A stretch of DNA of 64,000 bases. It comes from Nematopogon swammerdamellus. Taxonomy: Eukaryota > Arthropoda > Insecta > Lepidoptera > Adelidae. Each line of letters begins with the position of its first letter. The stretch's first letter is position 1. The notes below the pieces were generated by a model. That model did not search any database and was not told where the DNA came from. It saw nothing but the letters and a program-made list of their open reading frames with translations. The position numbers and the translations under genes are program-made. The DNA is taken from the NCBI GenBank assembly GCA_946902875.1, contig OX336342.1:9541523-9605522 (forward strand), read 5' to 3'. Shown piece by piece: positions 55,993 through 64,000 of the stretch.

Positions 55993-56984
55993 TGACAGAA
56001 ATACAGATCATTTTACGTAAAATTATGCACCTAAAAATAAACCCATACCTACCCGTTGGAAAAAAATGTCCTGGTAGTCGTGGGACTACCGGTAAACATA
56101 GACATGGAATCATGGGCAGCCATAGGTGAAAGGGGGTTGAGTGACTCCATCACAAAAAAAAAAAAACTACAACAAAAACTCTCGTCGAGACCTATCATTT
56201 CCTCCAGCGGATGAGTAGTCCGGGATCAGTAGTTTCAGAGATATGTCCTAAAAAAAAAGTTTTATCTCGTCGAGACATCATTTTCCATATGATGTAGTAG
56301 GCTGGGATATGATATGAGTAGGCTGGGATAAGTAGTTTCCGAGATATTATGCCCTCTCAAAGTGTTTTTCCTTTTTTTTTCGAAACGGTTGAACCGATTT
56401 TGAAAAAAAAACATTATTTCAGAAAGAGAAAATTTGTTTTAACTAGGTACGGAAGGAAACAAATGTCGATCCGACCAGTAGTTTAGGAGTTATAGGCATT
56501 TATTGCTTTTCGATAAAGGCCTTTTTTGTAAAGGCTATGACGTCACTAATTGTTCATATTATTCATTGACGTTGCCATAGGTGGAAGGCGGCCGAGTGAC
56601 TCTATCATCTGACACCCGGTTTGCTGGGATTGGTTGAGGGGTTCGTGAGATAGTGGTATGCCGAAAGTACATTAAAAATGACGGTGGATTTTTGCAAATG
56701 GCACGGATAACACATTCATGGATTCCATGTCAAAAGTCCTCCATCTAAGTTTCGAACTATCTTCGCACGTGAGGCCGGTAACATCGAGCTAGCCTACTCT
56801 ATTGTTATACAATGTGGTGCATTACGCTACAGTAAATATTTAGTATTTAGTCCAGGCTCCGAAGCCGCTATCGTCATCCATCCCACGCAAAAATCAATGG
56901 CGGACCCAAACGCGGGGGAGGCACGCTTGGTGTTGATGCTCGGTTGCGTCTTTCTTTGAGAAAATGTATTGTATACGTGAATGC

Positions 56985-57620
56985 ACCTCGGGCTTCAGCC
57001 TCGCCATTAGTGACTTACATTATTCGAGAGACTATAACGTTTACGTGAATGCCGCTGTGACTATTTTCTACTTCGTCGGTAGATAATAATAAAGTCGTTT
57101 ACGTTAACGCAAGCTCGAAGTCACTTTCTTCGAGAAACTATGTTATGTGATCGAAGCTCGGCCATCGGCCTCGCCCTTATTGACTTCCTTTCTTCAAAAG
57201 AGTATATTATCGTTTACATGAACGCAGCTTGACCTTCAGGCACGCCCGTAGTGTTTTCGAGAGAATAGAATATGTGAACGGCCTTTAGCCTAGGTAGGCC
57301 TTAGTGACTTACTTTTTCGAGAAAATATATAATTTACGTGAGTGCAGCTCGGCCTTTGGCCTCGCCCTTAGTGGCTTACTTTCTTCGAGAAAAAATATAT
57401 TATTTATGTGTGCGCAGCTCGGCTTTCGCCCTCTTAATTGGCTTAATTCTTCGAGAGAGTGCATTCTTCAAGTGAACGAAGCTCGGCCTTCGGCCTCGCC
57501 TGTATTTACATACTTTCTTTGAGATAGTATTCGTTTATGTCAACGAAGCTTGGCCTTCGGCCTCTCCCTTAAGTACATACATACTTTGTTCGAGAAAGTA
57601 CCTACGACGTTTATTGAACG
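56985..57620 (+). repeat. 68-bp satellite array, divergent
   Basis: Nine or so units with GCTCGGCCTTCGGCCTCGCC or decayed forms, and TTACTTTCTTCGAGA linkers. Much less uniform than the array at 38180. Confidence 0.85.
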
Positions 57621-57691
57621 CAGAGTTAATTTCATGCTGTATGAAAAAGTATCTTCTTTCTACTGATATAAGGTAAAAATCATGTTACTGC

Positions 57692-58130
57692 CAGAGGCGG
57701 ACTTTCCTTAAGGCCGACTAGGCCCGGGCCTAGGGCGGCCAGATATTAGGGGCGGCCAATCTGTACCAGCTGCTGAAAGCAGTGAGCGCAGGTACAGAAT
57801 AGAAAGGGTGCCGGCCGGAGCAAGTGCGTGCGACGTGCGGGAGTGGTGAGCGCGGCGGCGGAGACGACGCACTATATACGCGGATAAAATAATTTAGCTA
57901 TTATGGCGATAAGGTCAATATTGCCGCAACACTTATAAAAAATAATTTTGCTATATGTAAAATAAACCGAGAAATAATATATTTCTGGCAGGTTGAACCG
58001 AACGCAATACTGATTTTCGTACAACTTCACATTTGTATCTATGCTGTAAACTTGAAAGGGGCGGCTGCATTAAATAGAGGCGGCTGGTACTAAACGGCCT
58101 AGGGCGGCTAAGGCTGCTAGTCCGCCTCTG
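57692..58130. mobile_element. hAT MITE, 439 bp, inserted in the Helitron-like element
   Basis: Terminal inverted repeats CAGAGGCGGACT and AGTCCGCCTCTG. Exact 8-bp target duplication GTTACTGC on both sides (57684-57691 and 58131-58138). GGGCGGC-rich ends and an AT-rich centre. It has no transposase. Confidence 0.95.
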
Positions 58131-58263
58131 GTTACTGCCAAGTTCCGTCAGTATTTTTGAAATCTGAATTTCACACGAGTGAAGCCGCGGGCAAAAGCTA
58201 ATAGTAATAAATAATACACATAGTTACGTGGGGGGAGGTTTTAAATAATTAATTTAAGCTTAC

Positions 58264-58500
58264 CGTCAGGGGTCGTGCAGGATACTTCGCAAGTCGCGTT
58301 CAACAAGTTGGGTTGTGGGTTCGATTCGGGAGGTTACAAGACTAGAGACACGAGCGCCTGGGACGGTACACTGCGCAACAGTGCAGAACTCAGACAGCGA
58401 GCGAAGGAGAACGAGACGCGTCGCGCCCCCCCGCTCCGCCGCACCGCCACACCGCCCGAACACCGCCGTCCTCACCTCCCCGCGTGCGGGACGGGAACCC
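58264..58500 (-). other. Candidate non-coding first exon of the minus-strand gene
   Basis: A GC-rich, repeat-free block ends on the minus strand at CCCTGACG before donor GTAAGC (58263-58258). A minus frame through it closes at a TGA just before the donor, so it would be 5' UTR. The next acceptor in line with a start codon is the signal-peptide exon at 45622, about 12.6 kb away. The true start of transcription cannot be placed. Confidence 0.45.
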
Positions 58501-58509
58501 AAACCCAAA

Positions 58510-58535
58510 GCGCATGCGTTGATCCTTTGACGTCA
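58510..58535 (-). promoter_or_regulatory. NRF1-like and CRE motifs near the candidate first exon
   Basis: GCGCATGCGT (58510-58519) fits the NRF1/Ewg core and TGACGTCA (58528-58535) is the full palindromic CRE. Both sit just upstream, in minus-strand sense, of the GC-rich exon candidate, as in CpG-type promoters. Confidence 0.4.
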
Positions 58536-58782
58536 AACATTACTTGAAAGCACACAGGCTAGTATATACCTACATTCGGTGACACAGGTGTAATAGCATA
58601 GCATAGCCATCGTCAACCATACTCCAAAGTTTAGAGAAGCTCTCCGGCTGTCTGTAGTCAGATCACAGAAGTCAGATATATTTCTATAAATGCCAATGTT
58701 CATGTTCATAAAGCTCGGTCGAGTTGAAGCTGACCCTGTTTCGGGTTTTCGGTTACCTATATAGAAGATGCTTCCATAATCC

Positions 58783-58850
58783 CTTAGTCGATTTTTACGA
58801 CATGCATGGGGATAGATGCAGTGGGGCTATTCTTTTTAAGTACCGGCCCC
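58783..58850 (-). repeat. Head C fragment (family F or composite SINE)
   Basis: On the minus strand: GGGGCCGGTACTTAAAAAG and CACTGCATCTATCCCCATG. Confidence 0.5.
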
Positions 58851-58937
58851 AAATGAATGCAGTTGGAAAAAATCTACCCATTCCTTTAACCGAGCGGAGC
58901 CCCCTAACCAAAGAGATTAAAAGGGGCTGGGTTTAAT

Positions 58938-59023
58938 GTCTTTGCCCCTAACCTAATGTTGAGGCCTCAGAATCTGAGGTTGAGGCGGTGCATGTCGTTT
59001 TTGTTACGTTTGTATTTCCGAAA
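58938..59023 (+). repeat. Inverted repeat, left member (pair at 62811)
   Basis: CCCTAACCTAATGTTGAGG, GGTGCATGTCGTTTTTGTTA, GTTTGTATTTCCGAAA. The mirror copy is at 62811-62886, 3.8 kb away. This copy has an extra ~20 bp (CTCAGAATCTGAGGTTGAGG). Confidence 0.7.
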
Positions 59024-59049
59024 AAAAAAACTATTAAAAAAATATATAT

Positions 59050-59093
59050 ATAAAAACCGCCTTCAAAAATGTATGAAATAAAAAAAATTAAAT
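59050..59093 (+). repeat. Inverted repeat, left member (pair at 61247)
   Basis: AAAAACCGCCTTCAAAAATG and TATGAAATAAAAAA mirror 61247-61290. The pair encloses the satellite-bearing Helitron-like copy and LINE fragment at 59.2-61.0 kb. Confidence 0.7.
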
Positions 59094-59289
59094 CACTCAA
59101 TCCAAAGTACAAAGTACATTTAAAAAACAATTTTAAATGTCAAGTTGACAACGGAGAACTGTCTCGACGTGAGCTGGCCGGTGACAAAATGTTTGATAAA
59201 TAAAAAAAAAATTTAAGTCGAACTTACGTCGCTGTCATTGGTGAATTTATATTTCTGTTGCCCGCGGCTTCGCTCGCGTGAAATTCGTA

Positions 59290-60300
59290 TTAAAAAAAAA
59301 GAAAGTAAGTAACTAAAGACTCACGTAAATGATATTCTTTCTCGATGAAAGTAACTAAGGGCGAGGCGGAAGTCGGAGCTGAGTTCAGGAAGAAGAAAAA
59401 CATTCTTGAATAAAGTAAGTAACTATGGGCGAGGCCGCAGGCCGAGCTGCGTTAAGGAAGAAGCTAAACAATCTTGAAGAAAGTAAGTAACTAAGGTGAG
59501 GCCGAAGGCCGAGCTACGTTCTGATAAATAATAAACCATCTCGAAGAAAGCAAGTAACTAAAGCGAGGCCGAAGGCCGAGCTGCGTTCATGAAGAAGCTG
59601 AACCATCTTGAAGAAAGTAAGTAACTAAGGCGAGGCCGAAGGCCGAGCTACATTCTGATAAATAATAAACCATATCGAAGAAAGCAAGTAACTAAGGGCG
59701 AGGCCGAAGGCCGAGCTGCGTTCAGGAAGAAGCTAAACCATCTTGAAGAAAGTAAGTAAACCATCTCGAAGAAAGCAAGTAACTAAGGGCGAGGCCGAAG
59801 GCCGAGCTGCGTTCAGGAAGAAGCTAAACCATCTTGAAGAAAGTAAGTAAACCATCTCGAAGAAAGCAAGTAACTAATGGCAAGGCCGAAGGCCGAGCTG
59901 CGTTCAGGAAGAAGCTAAACCATCTTGAAGAAAGTAAATAACTAAGGCGAGGCCGAAGACCGAGCTACGTTCTGATAAACAATAAACCATCTCGAAGAAA
60001 GCAAGTAGCTAAGGGCGAGGCCGAAGGCCGACCTTCGTGAGCTTTATGAACCAGATTGTAAAAACTAACAGGACAAATTCAAGCGTAGTGTATTACCATA
60101 CGAATGATGAATAAAGAATAAAGAATAAAGGAAGAAGGTAAACCTTCTTGAAGAAAGTAAGTAACTAAGGTGAGGCCGAAGGCCGAGCTACGTTCTGATA
60201 AATGATAAACCATCTCGAAGAAAGCAAGTAACTAAGGGCGAGGCCGAAGGCCGAGCTGCGTTCAGGAAGAAACTAAACCATCTCGAATAAAGTAGGTAAC
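59290..60300 (-). repeat. 68-bp satellite array, minus orientation
   Basis: Units with GGCGAGGCCGAAGGCCGAGC, TGCGTTCAGGAAGAAG and GAAGAAAGTAAGTAAC. Alternating unit types, AGCTACGTTCTGATAAATAA versus AGCTGCGTTCAGGAAGAAGC, show a second-order pattern. Confidence 0.9.
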
Positions 60301-60314
60301 TAAGCGATTTAAGA

Positions 60315-60790
60315 TTGAGTTAATTTAATTTAAATTTTATTATAAAGTACACGCTTCTGACGGCAAACATACGGTGCATCCCAAAACCTTGCGGTTATTC
60401 CCAGCTGGATGGCAAGAGGCCCGATGGTATCACCTTAGTTCCATGGGCTAAGGGTAGGGTAGGTTCTCAGATTGGCTCCAAGTCACGTTCGGGCATCTTC
60501 AAGAGCAGCTGGCGCGGCCGAGGCCGGGGCGGAGGACGCAACAAATATTATAGAAATAGAATTCAAGATTTCGAATTTGTTGCATTTGCGGTTGAATTGA
60601 AACCCTCGGTCCGTGGAGCAGTCAGTGAAGCCAAAAGCTTCTTGAAGAGGCTTGGGCCTCGGCTGGTGGACGCAACTGGTGTCCCGCAATCCCTTTTGTG
60701 ATAGTTATTTTAATGTTTGTTAGGTAGGTTTTAAATTATTTAGTTATTAATATTACTTTTTTATATTTTATGAAATAAATAGATGGAGTA
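60315..60790 (+). pseudogene. LINE 3' fragment inserted in the satellite array
   Basis: The plus frame near 60573-60705 reads FEFVAFAVELKPSVRG, EAKSFLKRLGPRLVDATGVP and a stop, the 'VAFAVET.G..EA..F...LGRRL.ExTG' C-terminal block of many non-LTR reverse-transcriptase proteins. An AT-rich 3' UTR ends TATGAAATAAATAGATGGAG. Satellite sequence resumes on both sides. Confidence 0.6.
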
Positions 60791-61246
60791 AACGATATTA
60801 TATTCTATCGAAGAAAGGAAGTCATTAAGGGCGAGGCCCGAAGGCGGAAGAGGGTTTTTGGTTTACCTGAACGCAGCTCGGCCTTCGACCTCGCCGTTAG
60901 TTGCTAAGATTCTTCTTTGAAATACGAATTTCACGCGAGCGAAGCCGCGGGCAACAGCTAGTAAAAAAATAAAAATCGAACCCTAGAGTTGAAGGCGGTG
61001 GTGCTAAAGCAAGCAAAAATAACCGACCGCCTTCAACTCTAGGGCACAGATTACTAAATAGTTACTTCGTCTAGGGTTCGATTTTAAGTGCGCAATAATA
61101 TTTATAATAACTTTGATTTGTATTATATTTTTTTGTTTATTATGTTAATCCGGAATATACACTATCACTATACAAAGTTTCGTCAAATTCCGTTCAGTGG
61201 TTTTTCCGTGATGACATCAAATAAACAGAGATTATTATATGTATAG

Positions 61247-61290
61247 ATTTCATACATTTTTGAAGGCGGTTTTTATATTTTTTTAAATAG
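61247..61290 (-). repeat. Inverted repeat, right member (pair at 59050)
   Basis: ATTTCATACATTTTTGAAGG and CGGTTTTTATATTTTTTT. Confidence 0.7.
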
Positions 61291-61619
61291 TTTTTTATTT
61301 CACAGTTTTTTTAGTAATTTTTATTTGCTATTTATTAATGTACTCGGCGGAATCGCTCCACCTTCGGCCTCGCGATTCCGCCTCGCTTTCCAATCCGATC
61401 TTGACCAAAAAAAAATGGGACCACCTTGGAGCTCCGTGTTGGAGCTAGACTGAACCGAACACAAAAAGAATCATCGAAATCTGTTCACAATTGGGGAAGA
61501 TATTGCTGAACATACATAAAAAAAAAATACATACAGCCGAACATAAAACCTCCTCCTTTTTTGAATTCGGTTAATAAAGCTTTCATAGGTGGTTATAACT
61601 AACATTATAATAACATAAT

Positions 61620-61800
61620 AGCTTTTGCCCGCGGCTTTCAAAGGAAGAAAGTAAGTAACTAAGGGCGAGGCCGAAGGCCGAGCTGCGTTCAGAAAGAGGA
61701 TAACCTTTTTGAAGAAAGTAAGTAACAGAAGGCGAAGCCGAAGGCCGAGCTGCGTTCAGGAAGACCATAAAACTTCTCGAAGAAAGTAAGTAACAGAGGA
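61620..61800 (-). repeat. Short 68-bp satellite array with Helitron end
   Basis: Begins ATAATAGCTTTTGCCCGCGG (inverted 3' end, with the hairpin's AGCGAAGC loop deleted) and carries three units of AGGGCGAGGCCGAAGGCCGA. Confidence 0.8.
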
Positions 61801-62675
61801 CGCGAGGGGTAGGTAGCACAATTACACATACAATACGAACGTGGCTACGCGGTATTATATTCTTTGGCTACGCGACAACGATATGAACGATACCTAACGC
61901 TACTGAGCTGAGCGTCAGAGGGTGTAGGGTGAGGCGCGATGTGCGGAAGCGCGGGCCGAGATAGCGGCAAACCAGAAGAAGACAAGTAATACCTACGTTT
62001 CGTGTTTTACAAGCACAGACGTTTGCAAGGGTCTCTTAGTTATATTATAGCATGATCAGGGTTTGATAGATATTTTATTAAATTTTTTGTTAGGAGAAAA
62101 AATGCTCCTATAAAGGTGTTTTTTTTTACGTAAAGTTACGTAAAGTGTTTATTTAAGTGTGTATGTAACCCTCCCGAAATTTCATACATGAATAACGAAA
62201 CACCTTATATTTTTGGTTATTTTTTTTAACCTGGTTATTTTTTTTTAAACCACCAAAACATCACTCATCTGACATCTCATACCACTTGCCGATATTTTAT
62301 GTGGTAAGCACTTATGATATCGATATCGACATCGTCTCGTGCGTGATCGAAGATCGCACGAAAGGCGTAGGATGCACAGGTTCGAGGCACCTAAAAAGGC
62401 TTTCAGGTGGCGGACCGTGAATGTAGGGTAAAGGGTTTAAGACGGTCGGTCGGTCAGTCAGTGCTTGCATAAACAACAGTCTATGGTCAAGCTGTGGTGT
62501 TGAATGAAAGCGCGCGCACGCCACGCGGGACGATGCGTCCAGTGTTGCCATGTCAGGAGATTTTCTCCTAGATTCAGGAGAATTTCAATGGCCTTAGCAG
62601 AAGTTTTTGCCAGTCAGGAGAGTTGGAGAAAGAAATCACTATAGGAGGAGATTTAGGAGTGAAAAACTTGGGATA
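61801..62675. other. Unassigned region
   Basis: CCAGTGTTGCCATGTCAGGA at 62540 resembles a hAT-type terminus (CAGTGTTGCCA), but no partner end was found. No gene supported. Confidence 0.3.
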
Positions 62676-62755
62676 AAAAAAATTGGTTGTCTGTAAAGTC
62701 GGTTTACGGACGATAATAAAGTTTTACGTGATAACGTCATAAAGGTTACGGTGTT
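62676..62755 (+). repeat. Fragment of the 48.2-kb MITE family
   Basis: ATTGGTTGTCTGTAAAGTCG, GTTTACGGACGATAATAAAG, TTTTACGTGATAACGTCATA, matching 48239-48295 with a 4-bp insertion. Confidence 0.75.
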
Positions 62756-62810
62756 TAAATTTTTTTAGGGTAGGGTATGGTAGTTTTTTTATAACCACAT
62801 AAGAATTATT

Positions 62811-62886
62811 TTCGGAAATACAAACCTAACAAAAACGACATGCGCCGCCTCATCATTAGGTTAGGGTTAATATAAAGAAGATGCGT
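62811..62886 (-). repeat. Inverted repeat, right member (pair at 58938)
   Basis: TTCGGAAATACAAACCTAAC, AAAAACGACATGCGCCGCC, TCATCATTAGGTTAGGG. Confidence 0.7.
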
Positions 62887-63130
62887 CGCGTAAAATATAA
62901 AAACTCAGAGCAGCGCGGGAATTTACTTAGCGGCCCCCGACCCCTTTAAGTAAGTAAACGGAAATTATATTTGACTTTTTAAGGGTCGGGATTTTTTAAA
63001 TTTGTAATTTAACTTTTTATATACGAAACAGAAATTACGCGCACTACTCATCTACCATACTCACAATCCCAGGCACGACTGGCAGATAATGCCTTTAGGC
63101 TTATGTTTGAATCACTATAATATAGATGAA

Positions 63131-63348
63131 CTAGCTGTGCCCGCGGCTCCGCCCGCTCTCATATTTGACTTCTCTGCTAACCTCATAAGCCATTTAGCGT
63201 AATAGTAAGTAGTATAGTAATAAAGTTTATGGGAAGAATCAGGCTATCCGTAGATTTTTTTTATTAAAATCGGTTCAGTGGTTCTTGAGTTATAAGCGGA
63301 CAGACAGACATACAGAAAGCAGACGTTGGATTTTATTAAAGGTAAGGA
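63131..63348 (-). mobile_element. Non-autonomous Helitron, 218 bp
   Basis: On the minus strand it starts TCCTTACCTTTAATAAAATC after A, contains ACCACTGAACCGATTTTAAT and ends GAGCGGGCGGAGCCGCGGGC, ACAGCTAG before T. All hallmarks are intact. Sister copy at 17779-17999. Confidence 0.9.
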
Positions 63349-63855
63349 TGAATTTGTGTGATTTTACATATGTTAAATTATTTATATTTAAAGATGTGAT
63401 AATAACTAATAAAAAATATGAGAAAATAACGACTATAAATTTTTGTTTATTTTATATTTAAAAAACCTAAAAAGCCAAAAATTCCACTATATATCAAATA
63501 TTGCAGAGCAAGTTTAGTTTACCCGAGCGAAGCCGGGTTCGCAGCTATCGTGCTTAGAAGTTTAATTCATAAATCGCAAATGTGAGTACTTTAAAAACTA
63601 ATAATATTCATTATTATCAATATAAACTTTAAATTTGTAAATTTCTACATAACACATAATTATATCTACTTTATCAATCGCCATCTACATATCAAAGCGC
63701 ATACTACAACGTTGCAACACCTACCTAACTGCGAATCAAGTAAACTACCGCTGAAGTATTTCATTTACTATTGACGATAGATGTCGCTCCAAAAGACTCA
63801 ACGCCATGAAATCTTCTCCTACTGTTGACCGAATTCGCTTCGCTAGTACATGATC
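63349..63855. other. Unassigned spacer
   Basis: TTTACCCGAGCGAAGCCGGG at 63520 is another Helitron-type hairpin end (ACCCG stem with CGGGT), but the element could not be bounded. Confidence 0.4.
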
Positions 63856-63940
63856 GATTTAGCCGGGTGGTTAAGACGTCTGGTCGGTCACACAATATTG
63901 GTGGCAGTGACCGCGGGTTCGAGGCTCGCGACGGACAAAT
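63856..63940 (+). mobile_element. tRNA-like SINE head
   Basis: Box-A-like TTAGCCGGGTGGTTAAGACG and box-B-like CGGGTTCGAGGCTCGCG about 45 bp apart. It lacks a proper acceptor pairing, so it is probably the start of a tRNA-derived retroposon rather than a working tRNA gene. Confidence 0.45.
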
Positions 63941-63967
63941 AAATTTTGTATTTCCTACTCTTCTTAT

Positions 63968-64000
63968 ATGCCTCTCTATCGCTTTTTACGCGCTCTCGCT
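63968..64000 (+). repeat. Fragment related to 48330-48364
   Basis: TATGCCTCTCTATCGC and TTACGCGCTCTCGCT match the inside of the 48.2-kb MITE; cut by the window end. Confidence 0.6.

Larger units (their letters stand above)
56060..58201 (+). mobile_element. Helitron-like element with satellite, interrupted by a hAT MITE
   Basis: The 3' end (58139-58201) is AATCTGAATTTCACACGAG, the hairpin GTGAAGCCGCGGGC and AAAAGCTAA before T. Upstream are the 68-bp satellite array, GGTTGAACCGATTTTG, and CTCGTCGAGACCTATCATTT twice (~56181 and ~56265). The 5' limit is uncertain. Confidence 0.5.
59256..60961. mobile_element. Satellite-bearing Helitron-like copy with inverted ends
   Basis: The left end is the inverted form of the 3' hairpin (TTGCCCGCGGCTTCGCTCGC, GTGAAATTCGTATT). 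The right end is the normal form (AATACGAATTTCACGCGAGC, GAAGCCGCGGGC, AACAGCTAG before T). The 68-bp array between lies almost wholly in minus orientation and only the last unit (60870-60900) is plus. It is the same two-ended plan as at 38148-39759. Confidence 0.65.

Noticed and set aside
62540..62680. hAT insertion starting CAGTGTTGCCA
   Set aside because: No partner terminus or 8-bp duplication found.

Overview
This is a gene-poor stretch of a moth or butterfly (Lepidoptera) chromosome, built almost wholly from mobile-element copies and their debris. The assignment rests on the repeat content: tRNA-headed SINEs, Helitron-type ends carrying the hairpin AGCGAAGC before CTAG, repeats with GGCCAAGTGCGAGTC, RTE-like LINE tails and BEL/Pao. 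No species can be named. By-eye boundaries are good to a few bases for elements with target-site duplications (TSDs) and to tens of bases for decayed fragments.

Layout. 0-3 kb: SINE, LINE and tail fragments. 2.9-9.4 kb: one nearly complete BEL/Pao LTR retrotransposon (402-bp LTRs differing at 3 sites, 5-bp TSD, one gag-pol frame with a late frameshift). 9.7-20.5 kb: a Charlie-like hAT, several SINEs, and small Helitron-like elements. 20.6 kb: an intact 122-codon frame whose C-terminus is homologous to two broken frames at 29-31 kb. 22-27 kb: RTE fragments, a foldback MITE and long unassigned AT-rich DNA. 28.4-31.7 kb: a 3.3-kb near-perfect palindrome with about 1.3-kb arms, each holding a broken copy of that gene family. 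32-35 kb: LINE reverse-transcriptase remains. 36.7-39.8 kb: a 3.07-kb Helitron-like element swollen by a 0.65-kb hexamer microsatellite and a 68-bp satellite with a 408-bp higher-order period. 40-47 kb: SINEs. 48.5-49.4 kb: a LINE remnant. 54.0-55.1 kb: a second foldback of 1.1 kb. 56-62 kb: more 68-bp satellite arrays, one interrupted by a hAT MITE with an exact 8-bp TSD. 63-64 kb: a 218-bp Helitron and a tRNA-like SINE head.

The only likely host gene lies on the minus strand. A GC-rich candidate first exon at 58.26-58.5 kb ends in a good splice donor and lies next to CRE- and NRF1-like motifs. A short exon at 45.52-45.62 kb begins translation with a clear signal peptide and has consensus sites on both sides. 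A phase-compatible exon may follow at 45.31-45.39 kb. The product would be secreted or membrane-bound; its identity is unknown, and the linkage of these exons is inference.

The elements do not form a pathway. They show how the locus was built: repeated SINE arrival sharing interchangeable modules, satellite growth inside Helitron-like elements, and inverted duplications able to give long hairpin RNA.
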